Below, one piece after another: positions 35,343 to 43,906 of a stretch of DNA of 64,000 nucleotides (positions are counted from its first letter, which is position 1; every line of letters starts with the position of its first letter). The stretch is from NCBI RefSeq assembly GCF_014646695.1, contig NZ_BMNT01000017.1, positions 87,620 through 151,619 on the forward strand, given 5' to 3'. A program made the translations under genes and the position numbers. Source of the DNA: Sphaerisporangium melleum (lineage in GTDB: Bacteria > Actinomycetota > Actinomycetes > Streptosporangiales > Streptosporangiaceae). Below the pieces are notes generated by a model. The model was not told the DNA's origin and made no database searches. It saw only the letters and a program-made list of their open reading frames with translations.

Positions 35343-35491
35343 CCCACGGGACGGGTCGTCCGCATGCCCGTCCTAGGGGGTTATGCCCTGACTCTCTGCT
35401 TGCCACGCTACCCGCAGGGACCGCCTGGCGCGTGGTGACGACGGCCTGACCTTTTCGTTCTCACGGCACGTCGCCGAGTCGCGCCCGGCCG

Positions 35492-37480
35492 TCACTCCCG
35501 TCCGGACCGGTTGAGCCGGGCCAGATAGGCGTTGTAGGCGTCCAGCTCGGTGTCGCCGCTGCCGCCCTCCCTGGCGGCGCGCGCGTCGGCCCGCCGGTCG
35601 GCGCGCCGGGCCGTGCGCTGGTCGTCGCGGTACCACTGGAAGGCCAGGGCGATGAGCACGATCAGCGTGGGGATCTCGCCGAACGCCCAGGCGATGGCGC
35701 CGCCGGTGCTCTGGTCGGCCAGGGCGGAGGCGCCCCAGGTGCGGCCGAGCTGGTCGTACCAGTCGCGGGCCAGGGGGACGCCCATGCTCATGAGCGCGAT
35801 GCCGAAGAACGCGTGGAACGGCATGGTGACGAACAGCAGCAGGAGCCGCCCGACGTGCGGCAGCTTGGTGGGCGCCGGATCCACGCCGATGATCACCCAG
35901 AAGAACAGGGAGCCGGTCACCAGGAAGTGCAGGGTCATCGCGATGTGCCCGAGGTGTTCCTCCATGGCCGCGGCGAACAACGGCGTGAAGTACAGGGCGT
36001 AGGTCGAGACGACGAAGAGGGCGGTCGCGACGGCGGGGTGGGTGACGACCTTGACGAACCTGCTGTGCAGGATCGTCGTGAGCCACTCACGCGGGCCGCG
36101 GTCGCCGCGCCGCGCGGCGGGCTTGAGCGCCCGCAGCGCCAGGGTGACCGGGGCGCCCAGCACCAGGAAGATCGGCACGAGCATGGACAGCACCATGTGC
36201 TCGGCCATGTGCACGCTGAACAGCACCGGCGCGTACCGCGCGACACCGCTCTGGGTGGACAGGACGAGCATCAGCACGCCGATGCCCCAGCTCACCGTGC
36301 GGCCCACGGGCCAGCGGTCGCCGCGGCGGGCCAGCCGCAGCACGCCCGCCCCGTACAGACCCGCCAGCAGGGCGGCGAGTACCGCGAAGAACAGGTCGAA
36401 CCACCACAGGGTGAGGAGGTTCGCCACGGAGATCGGCGGGGGCACCAGGTAGCCCAGCAGCTCGAAGGCGCGGTCGACCGGCAGGTCGAGCGGCGGCGGG
36501 GCGGTGCGGGAGAGCGCGACGGCGATGCCCATCGTCGCCAGCATGATCATGCCCTCGGTGGCGGCCAGGCGGACGAAGGCGCCCGGCCGGCCGGCGGCCA
36601 CGGCCGAGAGCGTGCGGGAACGGTGCCGGCGCCCGGCCACGCCGAGCGCGGCGAACGCGGCGATCTTCACCAGGACGATCAGCCCGTAGGAGGTGGTGAA
36701 CAGCTCGGCGACGGACGTGAGCCGGCTGATGGCGCTGAACACGCCGGACAGGCCGACGCCGATGTAGCACCACAGCGCCATCCGGGAGAAGCGCCGGGCG
36801 GCCAGGTCGAGGTGGGGGCCACCGCGCAGGGCGTGCGCGCACAGCAGCAGGAGCCCGCCCACCCACGGCGCGATGACCAGCAGGTGCAGGGCGACGCTGG
36901 TGGTGGCCAGCCCGTGGTTGGGCGCGGAGGAGGAGTGGCCGGTGAGCGCCGGGGGCAGCAGTGTCGCCAGCGACAGCACCAGCAGCCCGGCCGCGGCGCC
37001 CGCGGTGATCGCGCCGCGCGCGAACAGGGCGATGGCCGTGCCGAACAGCACGACCAGGGTGAGGGCGATGCCCTGCGGCACCTGGCTGGCGTAGCTGGTC
37101 AGCTCCTCGCCGGCCAGCACGTCGCCGACCGGGGCGCCGAGGGTCTCGGAGAGGCTGAACACCAGGGTCGAGGCCGCGGCCACCGCCCACAGCAGGCCGG
37201 TCCAGGAGGCGGCCCGGGCGTAGGTGAGCGCGGGCGCGCCGAGCAGGCCCTTGTCGCTCGGGAGCAGCGCGGCGGCGAACAGCAGCAGGCCGACCGTCAG
37301 CACGCCCGCCGTGTCCATGGCGAGCTTGGACACCGGCAGCGCCCAGCGGGTGAGCATGCCCTCGTCGGGCAGGCCGGGGATGACACGCGGGGTGGCGGCC
37401 CCGCCGAGGATCAGCGCGACCGCGAGCGCGACGAGCGCCAGGCACGCTCCCGCGACCGCGAGGCGGGCGGTCTTGCTCAC
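35492..37480 (-). CDS. fused copper-resistance CopD / cytochrome oxidase assembly CtaG membrane protein
   Basis: The GTG at 37480 overlaps the copC stop (GTGA), indicating coupling. The 662-residue protein has about 16 hydrophobic segments. The first half is CopD-like (SAPNHGLATTSVALHLLVIAPWVGGLLLL). The second half is CtaG/caa3_CtaG (FSVHMAEHMVLSMLVPIFLVLGAPV, TPLFAAAMEEHLGHIAMTLHFLVTG and FFWVIIGVDP), rich in membrane His and Met. Fusion of the two is common in actinomycetes and links periplasmic copper handling to oxidase assembly. The C-terminal tail is charged. Confidence 0.9.
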   Translation of the reverse strand: MSKTARLAVAGACLALVALAVALILGGAATPRVIPGLPDEGMLTRWALPVSKLAMDTAGVLTVGLLLFAAALLPSDKGLLGAPALTYARAASWTGLLWAVAAASTLVFSLSETLGAPVGDVLAGEELTSYASQVPQGIALTLVVLFGTAIALFARGAITAGAAAGLLVLSLATLLPPALTGHSSSAPNHGLATTSVALHLLVIAPWVGGLLLLCAHALRGGPHLDLAARRFSRMALWCYIGVGLSGVFSAISRLTSVAELFTTSYGLIVLVKIAAFAALGVAGRRHRSRTLSAVAAGRPGAFVRLAATEGMIMLATMGIAVALSRTAPPPLDLPVDRAFELLGYLVPPPISVANLLTLWWFDLFFAVLAALLAGLYGAGVLRLARRGDRWPVGRTVSWGIGVLMLVLSTQSGVARYAPVLFSVHMAEHMVLSMLVPIFLVLGAPVTLALRALKPAARRGDRGPREWLTTILHSRFVKVVTHPAVATALFVVSTYALYFTPLFAAAMEEHLGHIAMTLHFLVTGSLFFWVIIGVDPAPTKLPHVGRLLLLFVTMPFHAFFGIALMSMGVPLARDWYDQLGRTWGASALADQSTGGAIAWAFGEIPTLIVLIALAFQWYRDDQRTARRADRRADARAAREGGSGDTELDAYNAYLARLNRSGRE

Positions 37481-38082
37481 GACTTCTTCCGCAGGCTGAG
37501 TGCCACGCCGATGCCGACGCCGGCCAGGCCGAACACCACGATCCACACCCAGCCGGGGATGCCCCCGTCATCTGAGGACTCGTCGGCCACATGGGTCGCG
37601 GGAGCGGGCGAGGCGTCCGCGCCGGGGGTCTGCGCGGCCGCGGGCGCGGAGGTGGCCGGCTGCGGCGAGGCCGGATCGGACGCCGCCGAGGACGGAGACG
37701 GGGACGGGCTCGTCTCGGGGGCCTTGACGGTGAAGGGGATCTCCCCCTCGACGGGGTGGCCGTCGGTGGAGACGATCCGCCAGGCGATGGTGTACTTCCC
37801 GGAGGGCAGCGCGCCGGAGATCTTCTGGGTGACCGTGGGACCGTCCGCCTTGGACTTGCCGTCCTGGTAGTCGCGGCCATCGGCGTCGCGGACGAGCACC
37901 ACGGGGAAGCGCACCGACTCGGTGAACGTGAGCGTCACCTTGTCGAGGGTCTTGACCGTGGCCCCCTTCTCGGGGTCGCTGCTCTTGAGCGCCGTGTGAG
38001 CGAGGGCCGGGGAGGCGGTCACCGCGCCGAACAGCACGGCGAAGACGAGCGCGAGCGCGGCGGCCAGTGGGGAAGTCCTCAT
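37477..38082 (-). CDS. copC: CopC-domain copper-binding protein with C-terminal membrane anchor
   Basis: The 201-residue protein has a clear signal peptide (cleavage after SPALA) exposing an N-terminal His (H-T-A-L-K-S-S-D-P), the expected Cu(II) ligand of CopC. The beta-sandwich follows, with the D-G-H-P motif supplying the second His. A Ser/Pro/Ala linker (about residues 125-165) leads to a C-terminal helix (GWVWIVVFGLAGVGIGVAL), unlike the soluble CopC of Gram-negatives. It is the first gene of a two-gene operon with the CopD/CtaG fusion. Confidence 0.9.
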   Translation of the reverse strand: MRTSPLAAALALVFAVLFGAVTASPALAHTALKSSDPEKGATVKTLDKVTLTFTESVRFPVVLVRDADGRDYQDGKSKADGPTVTQKISGALPSGKYTIAWRIVSTDGHPVEGEIPFTVKAPETSPSPSPSSAASDPASPQPATSAPAAAQTPGADASPAPATHVADESSDDGGIPGWVWIVVFGLAGVGIGVALSLRKKS

Positions 38083-38193
38083 AGCCCCACAGGCTACTCA
38101 GCCCGGGGCCCGGTCCCCACCGCACATCACCCCCTAGCGCGTCGTGCCGCACCCGCTCTCCCGGCTCGCGGGCGGGAGAGCGGGCACAGATCA

Positions 38194-38242
38194 CGACGTC
38201 CCCGGCCGCTCACGGGAGATCCGTGAGCGGCCGGGGACGTCG
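38194..38242 (-). terminator. very long perfect hairpin between XRE-TPR gene and copC
   Basis: The arms 38194-38215 and 38221-38242 are complementary over 22 bp around a GAGAT loop. It starts 16 bp past the XRE-TPR stop and separates that gene from copC on the same strand. No T tract is present. Confidence 0.8.
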
Positions 38243-38257
38243 GCGGGCGCTCCTGGC

Positions 38258-39553
38258 TCAGAGACCGACGCTGGCGAGCGCGCGCTGGTAGGCGTCGACG
38301 CTGGCCGCACCGCCGTCGTCGAGCCGCTCCAGCACCCTGGCCGTCGACAGCCAGCCCTCCGCCGCCTTGCGGGAGTTCGGCGTCTGTTCGAGCGACTGCT
38401 CGACCGCCAGCAGCTCCACGGTGGCCTCGGTGGCCTCGTTGAGCAGGAGAAGGGCACTGCTGAGGACCAGCCGTCCCTCGGCCAGCAGCGCGGGGGTGCG
38501 CTCGTTGAGCATGTCCCTGCCGCGGCGGGCGTACTCGGCCGCCTTCTTGGCGTTGCCCAGGACGAACTCGGCCTTGGCCAGATAGATCGCCGCGCGCGCC
38601 AGGTCGACGGTGCCCGCCGAGGACTCGGCCAGCTCCCGCTCGCCGCGCAGCATCAGGTCGCGGCAGGCCTTGGCCTCCGAGGGACGCGTGCGCAGCAGAA
38701 GGACGGCGTACTCCATGCGCAGCCGCGCGAGGTTGCGGGGGTCGCCGGTCTCCGACTGCACGGCGAGCGCACGCTCCACCAAGGAGAGCGCCTCGTCGCC
38801 GCGACCGGTCAGGTCGGCGACGACCGCGGCGTTCCAGCAGGCCGCGACGGTGGAGCGGGGAGTGCCGAGCATCTCGGCGGCGGCGAGCAGCTCCGAGGCG
38901 AACTGGCGGGCACGAAGCAGGTCTCCGCGCACGATGTAGGCGCCGAGCAGTGTGGCGCCCAGCTCCACGAGACCGTCGTTCCAGGCCGGCCGGTCGGTGC
39001 CGAACAGGCTCTCCTCCCCGACCTGAACGGCGGCGGTGAGGTCACCGCGCTCGCGGTAACAGCGCGACAGCGCCACCGCGATGGCGAGCGTCTGGTCGGT
39101 GGGCGGCGTCTCGGTGGCCGCCTCGCGCAGCCGCGACAGGACGCTGATCGCCTCGTCGAGGTCACCGCAGGCCTCGCTCGCCAGCGCGTAGCCGTACTCG
39201 GCCTGGTGCAGCAGCGAGCGGAGCCCGACCAGACTGCCGTCCTCCAGCAGCTCGGCGTAGCGCTGCCTGGCCTCGGCGACCTCGCCGTTGTTGAGGGCCA
39301 GGCTCGCGTAGCCGAGGCGGAGCTCGAGTTCCTGCATCTGCTCGGCCGTCACACCATTGATCAGGTACGTTAGGGAGCATTCGAGCTTGGCGGCCAGCAG
39401 TTCCAGCACGGCCGCCGTGGGCGTACGCTTCCCACTCTCGATCAGTGATACATAACTGTCGGAGAGTTCCGGATGTGCCAATTGCGCCTGGGAAAGACCG
39501 CGCTGGCGGCGGGTCAATCTGATTCGCTGTCCAATAAGATCTTGACCGCTCAC
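38258..39553 (-). CDS. XRE-family transcriptional regulator with TPR-like helical repeats
   Basis: The GTG at 39553 follows GAGGGG by six bases and gives 431 residues; ATG 39559 also exists. An XRE helix-turn-helix occupies about residues 5-60 (IRLTRRQRGLSQAQLAHPELSDSYVSLIE). The rest, about residues 70-430, is a chain of paired helices of the TPR type, with the A-x2-Y/G-x3-A spacing repeated about seven times. HTH plus C-terminal TPRs of this length is the layout of peptide-responsive regulators (PlcR, NprR and Rgg in Firmicutes). The divergent gene at 39608 encodes a small secreted peptide. It has its own strong terminator and no linked operon. Confidence 0.85.
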   Translation of the reverse strand: MSGQDLIGQRIRLTRRQRGLSQAQLAHPELSDSYVSLIESGKRTPTAAVLELLAAKLECSLTYLINGVTAEQMQELELRLGYASLALNNGEVAEARQRYAELLEDGSLVGLRSLLHQAEYGYALASEACGDLDEAISVLSRLREAATETPPTDQTLAIAVALSRCYRERGDLTAAVQVGEESLFGTDRPAWNDGLVELGATLLGAYIVRGDLLRARQFASELLAAAEMLGTPRSTVAACWNAAVVADLTGRGDEALSLVERALAVQSETGDPRNLARLRMEYAVLLLRTRPSEAKACRDLMLRGERELAESSAGTVDLARAAIYLAKAEFVLGNAKKAAEYARRGRDMLNERTPALLAEGRLVLSSALLLLNEATEATVELLAVEQSLEQTPNSRKAAEGWLSTARVLERLDDGGAASVDAYQRALASVGL

Positions 39554-39570
39554 CGGCATCCCCTCAAGAT
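39542..39570 (+). promoter_or_regulatory. candidate promoter of the secreted-peptide gene, inside the regulator 5' end
   Basis: TTGACC (39542-39547) and CAAGAT (39565-39570) are separated by 17 bp. Transcription would begin near 39577, upstream of the AGGAG at 39597. The -35 box lies in the first codons of the divergent regulator, so the two transcripts overlap at their 5' ends and regulator binding could control both. Confidence 0.45.
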
Positions 39571-39607
39571 GTAAGTCCCGACTATCCACGCCCGACAGGA
39601 GTATGTC

Positions 39608-39739
39608 TTGCGCCGCCGCCTCGCGCTTCTCGCCTTGGGCCTCGCGGCCTCGGCCGCCCTTGCCCTCGCCGGCAATGGCATGGCCGTTGCCGAATCCCCA
39701 CTCACTCCCAACGCCCGCGCCGACTTCCTTTGCTGCTGA
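39608..39739 (+). CDS. small secreted peptide divergent from XRE-TPR regulator
   Basis: This 43-codon ORF starts at TTG 39608, six bases after AGGAG (39597-39601), and ends TGA 39737-39739. The N-terminus is M-R-R-R followed by about 16 hydrophobic Leu/Ala residues, a textbook signal peptide. A-V-A precedes the tail ESPLTPNARADFLCC. Cleavage after A-V-A would release that 15-mer, and a later cut after A-R-A would release D-F-L-C-C. The overlapping ATG 39603 frame gives a featureless Pro/Arg product and is not used. Position and features suggest a signalling pro-peptide acting on the TPR regulator; that link is inference. Confidence 0.7.
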   Translation: MRRRLALLALGLAASAALALAGNGMAVAESPLTPNARADFLCC

Positions 39740-39763
39740 TCCGTCATTTCGGAGCCTGCCAAA

Positions 39764-41476
39764 TCAACTCGCCCGCAAGGCGAGGAAGAAATCCACTCTG
39801 TCCGCCATCGACACAAGATCTCGCCCGGTGAGCCCCTCGACCCGCCGGATGCGATAGCGCACCGTGTTCACGTGCACGTGCAGCTTCTCAGCGCACATGT
39901 TCCATGACCCGGAGCACTCGAGGAAGACATCCAGCGTACGGACCAGCTCCGACCGGTGCCGCCGATCGTAATCGAACAGCGGCGCGAGGAGGCGGTCGGA
40001 GAAGGACCGGCGCACTTCTGCGGGGACTGTGGCGAGCAACAGGGCGTGCGTGTAGATCTCGTCACTGGTCACCACCCCTCCGCCTCGCGCCTCGGCCAGA
40101 CGCCGCGCATGACCTGCCTCTTCGGCACCCCCCTGGATGCCCGCGGCTCCGGTGAGCCAGGCGCTCACGCCAATGGCCACCCGCGCCCTCGGGATGCCCG
40201 CCGAGAGGGCCGTCGCACGGTTCCGCAACGTGTGTACCAATGCTTGCACATACTTCTGCATTTGCCCATGCACTTGCGGATGAAATTGCAGCGACTCGGC
40301 AACCGTCCTTACTGAAGCGTCATGATCACGGTCGGACCGCCCTGCCACCTCGGCTCCCTCCGGCCCGGCGCCACCGGGAGAGCGCTCCCTCCCGCGCCCT
40401 CCACCGTAGTCGCCGGCTGAGTCCGCGGCCCCCGCCAGTGCCTCCGCCACCCGCAGCGGGACCAGCGCGACGGCGCCGTCCGCCCCCGGCGCGGCCACGA
40501 CCCGGCGGTCCAGCAGTTCCTCCAGCACCTGGCCCCCCAGTGTGGCCGGGTCCGGCCCGTCGGTGGCACCCGGCCGTGGCACCGCCGCGGTCACCACCGC
40601 GTACGGCTCGTCGGCGCCGATGCCGCACGTGCGCAACCGGGCCGCCAGCTCCGCCGTGCTCGCGGCGCCCGACATGGCCAGGCCGATCAGCTCCTCGGCC
40701 AGCCGCCGCTCCACCCGGCGCCCCTCCTCGGTGCGCCCCCGGTGCAGCGCGACGCACGCCGCCAGCTCGAAGCCGGTGTCGGCGTGACCGAGCAGGTCGG
40801 AACTCAGGGCCAGCGCCCAGCCGGCCGCCCGGTGCGACCGGTCCACGGCGAACAGCGTGAACGTCCCGCCCGGGGTGCGCACCAGGTGGGGCAGCCGGGT
40901 GGCCGACAGGAACTCGCGGGCCAGCAGCGCGGGCAGTTCCCCCTCCAGCCGTCCGGCGACGACGGCGCCGCTCGCCGACACCACCGCCCCGGTGAGCCCC
41001 AGCTCCTGGGCGATCACCGCGAACAGCTCCTCCAGCCCGGTGCCCTCGGCGATGGCGGCGACGATGCGGCGGTGCCTGCCGAGCGCCCCGCGCGGATCGC
41101 CGGACGCGCCGCCCGCCCGTGCCTGGACGATCTCGGTCAGCGTGCGGAAGGACACCTCGACCGGGACGTCCAGCAGCGGCAGGTCGTGCTCCAGGCACGC
41201 CTCCACCAGGTCCGCGGGCACGTGGCCGAGCAGCGCCCGCCCGGCGCCCAGGGCCGCGACCCCCGCCGTGGCGAGCGCCGTGACGAACCGCCGCGAGTCC
41301 TCCGGGCCCCGCCGCCACATCAGCCCGGTGAGCACCAGCTCTCCCCCGGACAGATAGCGGCCGGGATCGGGCAGGTCGGTGATGTGCGCTCCGGTGAACC
41401 GCCGCTCCAGATGCCGCTCGTCGGACAGCAGGCTGAGACCGAGCCGGTCGATGGCTATGAGATCACGTATCCGCAC
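39764..41476 (-). CDS. PucR-family transcriptional regulator
   Basis: The GTG at 41476 opens a 570-residue protein. It has an N-terminal PucR domain (MRIRDLIAIDRLGLSLLSDE, about 1-125), a central GGDEF-like domain interrupted by a Gly/Arg/Asp-rich insertion near 360-400, and a C-terminal HTH_30 domain. The HTH reads LVRTLDVFLECSGSWNMCAEKLHVHVNTVRYRIRRVEGLTGRDL (about 515-560). In Bacillus, PucR controls purine degradation. Here the gene is divergent from a molybdopterin dehydrogenase gene (115-bp spacer), which fits control of that gene. Confidence 0.85.
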   Translation of the reverse strand: MRIRDLIAIDRLGLSLLSDERHLERRFTGAHITDLPDPGRYLSGGELVLTGLMWRRGPEDSRRFVTALATAGVAALGAGRALLGHVPADLVEACLEHDLPLLDVPVEVSFRTLTEIVQARAGGASGDPRGALGRHRRIVAAIAEGTGLEELFAVIAQELGLTGAVVSASGAVVAGRLEGELPALLAREFLSATRLPHLVRTPGGTFTLFAVDRSHRAAGWALALSSDLLGHADTGFELAACVALHRGRTEEGRRVERRLAEELIGLAMSGAASTAELAARLRTCGIGADEPYAVVTAAVPRPGATDGPDPATLGGQVLEELLDRRVVAAPGADGAVALVPLRVAEALAGAADSAGDYGGGRGRERSPGGAGPEGAEVAGRSDRDHDASVRTVAESLQFHPQVHGQMQKYVQALVHTLRNRATALSAGIPRARVAIGVSAWLTGAAGIQGGAEEAGHARRLAEARGGGVVTSDEIYTHALLLATVPAEVRRSFSDRLLAPLFDYDRRHRSELVRTLDVFLECSGSWNMCAEKLHVHVNTVRYRIRRVEGLTGRDLVSMADRVDFFLALRAS

Positions 41477-41591
41477 TTGTCCAGGCTAACCAGTCGATTT
41501 GGACGAACCTCCAATCCATCGCGCGGCCCGCGCCCGGCGTTTCACCCGCACGCCAATTGGCCGTCCCGGGCTCGGCTGATGTACTGCAGGT

Positions 41592-43853
41592 GTGACCCAG
41601 ACCGCACGCGGCACCGGCAGTGACCTCGGCGTCGGCGCCGGCGTCCCCCGGCCGGACGGCCTGCTCAAGGTGACCGGGGAGTTCGCCTACTCCTCCGACC
41701 TGTACCTGGCGGACATGCTGTGGGGCGCCACGCTGCGCAGCCCGCACCCCTCCGCCTGGATCCGCGCCGTGGACGTCGGCCCCGCGCTGGCGATGCCCGG
41801 CGTCCACGCCGTGCTCACCCACGAGGACGTCCCGGGCGAGCGGTTCTACGGCCTGGAGCACAAGGACCAGCCGGTGCTCGCCATCGACCAGGTCCGCTAC
41901 CAGGGAGAACCGGTGGCGATCGTCGCCGCCGACCACCCGGAGACCGCGCGGCGCGCGGCGGACGCCATCGTCGTGACCTACGAGCCGCGCGAGGCCGTCA
42001 CCGACCCGCGCCGCGCCCTGTTCGACCCCGGCTGCCCGAAGGTGGGGCCCGAGGGCAACCTGGTGCGCCACCAGCCGGTGCGCGTCGGAACCGTGCCGCC
42101 CACCGCCGAGGTCGTGGTCACCGGCGAGTACGAGGTCGGCATGCAGGACCAGGCGTTCCTCGGCCCGGAGTCGGGCCTGGCCGTCCCGGCCGAGGACGGC
42201 GGCGTCGAGTTGTTCGTGGCGACCCAGTGGCTGCACGTCGACCAGGACCAGATCGCCCCGTGCCTGGGCCTGCCCAAGGACAAGGTGCGGCTGGCCCTGG
42301 CCGGCGTCGGCGGGGCGTTCGGCGCCCGCGAGGACCTGTCCATGCAGGTGCACGCCTGCATGCTCGCCCTGCGCACCGGACGGCCGGTCAAGTTCGTCTA
42401 CGGCCGGGAGGAGTCGTTCTTCGGCCACGTGCACCGGCACCCCGCGCGGATGCGGTACGAGCACGGCGCCACCCGCGAGGGCAGGCTGGTGTACGTCAAG
42501 GCCGAGATCGTGCTGGACGGCGGGGCGTACCGCTCCTCCTCGCCGGCCGTCGTCGGCAACGCCGCCTCGCTGGGCGTCGGCCCGTACGAGGTGGACAACA
42601 TCCACATCGACGCCTACGGCGCCTACACCAACAACCCGCCGTGCGGGGCGATGCGCGGCTTCGGCGCGGTGCAGGCGTGCTACGCCTATGAGTCCCAGAT
42701 GGACCGGCTCGCCGAGGCGTGCGGGCTCGACCCGGTCGAGATCCGGGTGCGCAACGCGGTCTCGCAGGGGTCGCGCATGGCGACCGGCCAGGTCATCGAC
42801 TCCCCGGCGCCGCTCGCCGGGATGCTGCGCGAGCTCGCCGCCATGCCGCTGCCCGGCTCCTCCTGCTCGCCCGACCTGCGCGCGCTGCCCGGCGGGGTGG
42901 CCCAGACGACGCACGGCGAGGGAGTGCGGCGCGGTGTCGGGTACGGCGTCGGGATCAAGAACATCTGCTTCTCCGAGGGCTTCGACGACTACTCGACGGC
43001 CCGGGTGCGGGTGGAGCTGCTCGGCGACGAGCCGCACATCCTCGTGCACACGGCCGCGGCCGAGGTCGGGCAGGGCCTGGTCACCGTGCAGGCACAGATC
43101 GCCCGCACCGAGCTGGCCGAGCTGGCGGACCTCGGTGCGGCCCGGGTGACCGTCGCGCCGGCCGACACCTCGGTCGGCTCGGCCGGTTCAAGCTCGGCGT
43201 CCCGGCAGTCCTACGTCACCGGCGGCGCGGTGCGCGCGGCGTGCGTGGCGGTGCGCGAGCGCCTGGCCGCGCTGCGCGCCGAGCACCCCGGTCTCGGGCC
43301 GGCGGAACTGCTGCGCGCGCACGGCCCGGTCGAGGAGACCCGCGAGTACCGGCACCGGCCGACCCACCCGATGGACCCGCTGACCGGGCAGGGCGACTCC
43401 CACGTGCAGCTCGCGCTGTGCGTCCACCGGGCGGTCGTGGACGTGGACGTCGACCTCGGCCTGGTCAAGGTCGTCGAGCTGGCGGCCGTACAGGACGTCG
43501 GCAAGATCCTCAACCCGCCGGCGCTGGAGGGGCAGATCCACGGCGGCTCGGCACAGGGCCTCGGGCTCGCGCTGATGGAGGAGATTCAGGTGCGCGACGG
43601 CCGGGTGCTCAACCCGTCGTTCACCGACTACCTCATCCCGACGATCCTCGACATGCCCCCGATGCGGCTGTCGATCCTGGAGAACCCCGACCCGGCCGCG
43701 CCGTACGGCCTGCGCGGCGCGGGTGAGCCGCCCACGTTGTCCTCCACGCCGGCGATCGCCGCGGCGGTCCGCGCCGCCAGCGGGCTGGCGCTCCCGAGGG
43801 TCCCGATCCGCCCGCAGGACATCGCCCTCGCCCCGGCGGCGCCGGCCCGGTAG
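41592..43853 (+). CDS. xanthine dehydrogenase-type molybdopterin-binding subunit
   Basis: The 753-residue protein begins with the aldehyde oxidase/xanthine dehydrogenase a/b hammerhead domain (GVPRPDGLLKVTGEFAYSSD, about 15-130). The large molybdopterin domain follows: GVGGAFGARED, FVYGREESFFGHVHRHP, NPPCGAMRGFGAVQACYAYE and GAGEPPTLSSTPAIAAAVRAASG with the C-terminal catalytic Glu. It is the Mo subunit of a three-part enzyme, but no FAD or 2Fe-2S subunit gene is adjacent. Its partners must be encoded elsewhere, or it is an orphan. Divergence from PucR suggests a purine catabolic role. Confidence 0.9.
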   Translation: MTQTARGTGSDLGVGAGVPRPDGLLKVTGEFAYSSDLYLADMLWGATLRSPHPSAWIRAVDVGPALAMPGVHAVLTHEDVPGERFYGLEHKDQPVLAIDQVRYQGEPVAIVAADHPETARRAADAIVVTYEPREAVTDPRRALFDPGCPKVGPEGNLVRHQPVRVGTVPPTAEVVVTGEYEVGMQDQAFLGPESGLAVPAEDGGVELFVATQWLHVDQDQIAPCLGLPKDKVRLALAGVGGAFGAREDLSMQVHACMLALRTGRPVKFVYGREESFFGHVHRHPARMRYEHGATREGRLVYVKAEIVLDGGAYRSSSPAVVGNAASLGVGPYEVDNIHIDAYGAYTNNPPCGAMRGFGAVQACYAYESQMDRLAEACGLDPVEIRVRNAVSQGSRMATGQVIDSPAPLAGMLRELAAMPLPGSSCSPDLRALPGGVAQTTHGEGVRRGVGYGVGIKNICFSEGFDDYSTARVRVELLGDEPHILVHTAAAEVGQGLVTVQAQIARTELAELADLGAARVTVAPADTSVGSAGSSSASRQSYVTGGAVRAACVAVRERLAALRAEHPGLGPAELLRAHGPVEETREYRHRPTHPMDPLTGQGDSHVQLALCVHRAVVDVDVDLGLVKVVELAAVQDVGKILNPPALEGQIHGGSAQGLGLALMEEIQVRDGRVLNPSFTDYLIPTILDMPPMRLSILENPDPAAPYGLRGAGEPPTLSSTPAIAAAVRAASGLALPRVPIRPQDIALAPAAPAR

Positions 43854-43906
43854 CGGCCTGCGTCCCGGCCGAGCGCCGCCGGGCAGCGGCGCGGCCGGCC
43901 GATGCG

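Noticed and set aside
39603-39857. ATG-started 84-codon frame overlapping the peptide ORF
   Set aside because: The product is Pro/Arg/Ser-rich without a signal or domain. The TTG frame has the AGGAG at the right distance and a clear signal peptide.
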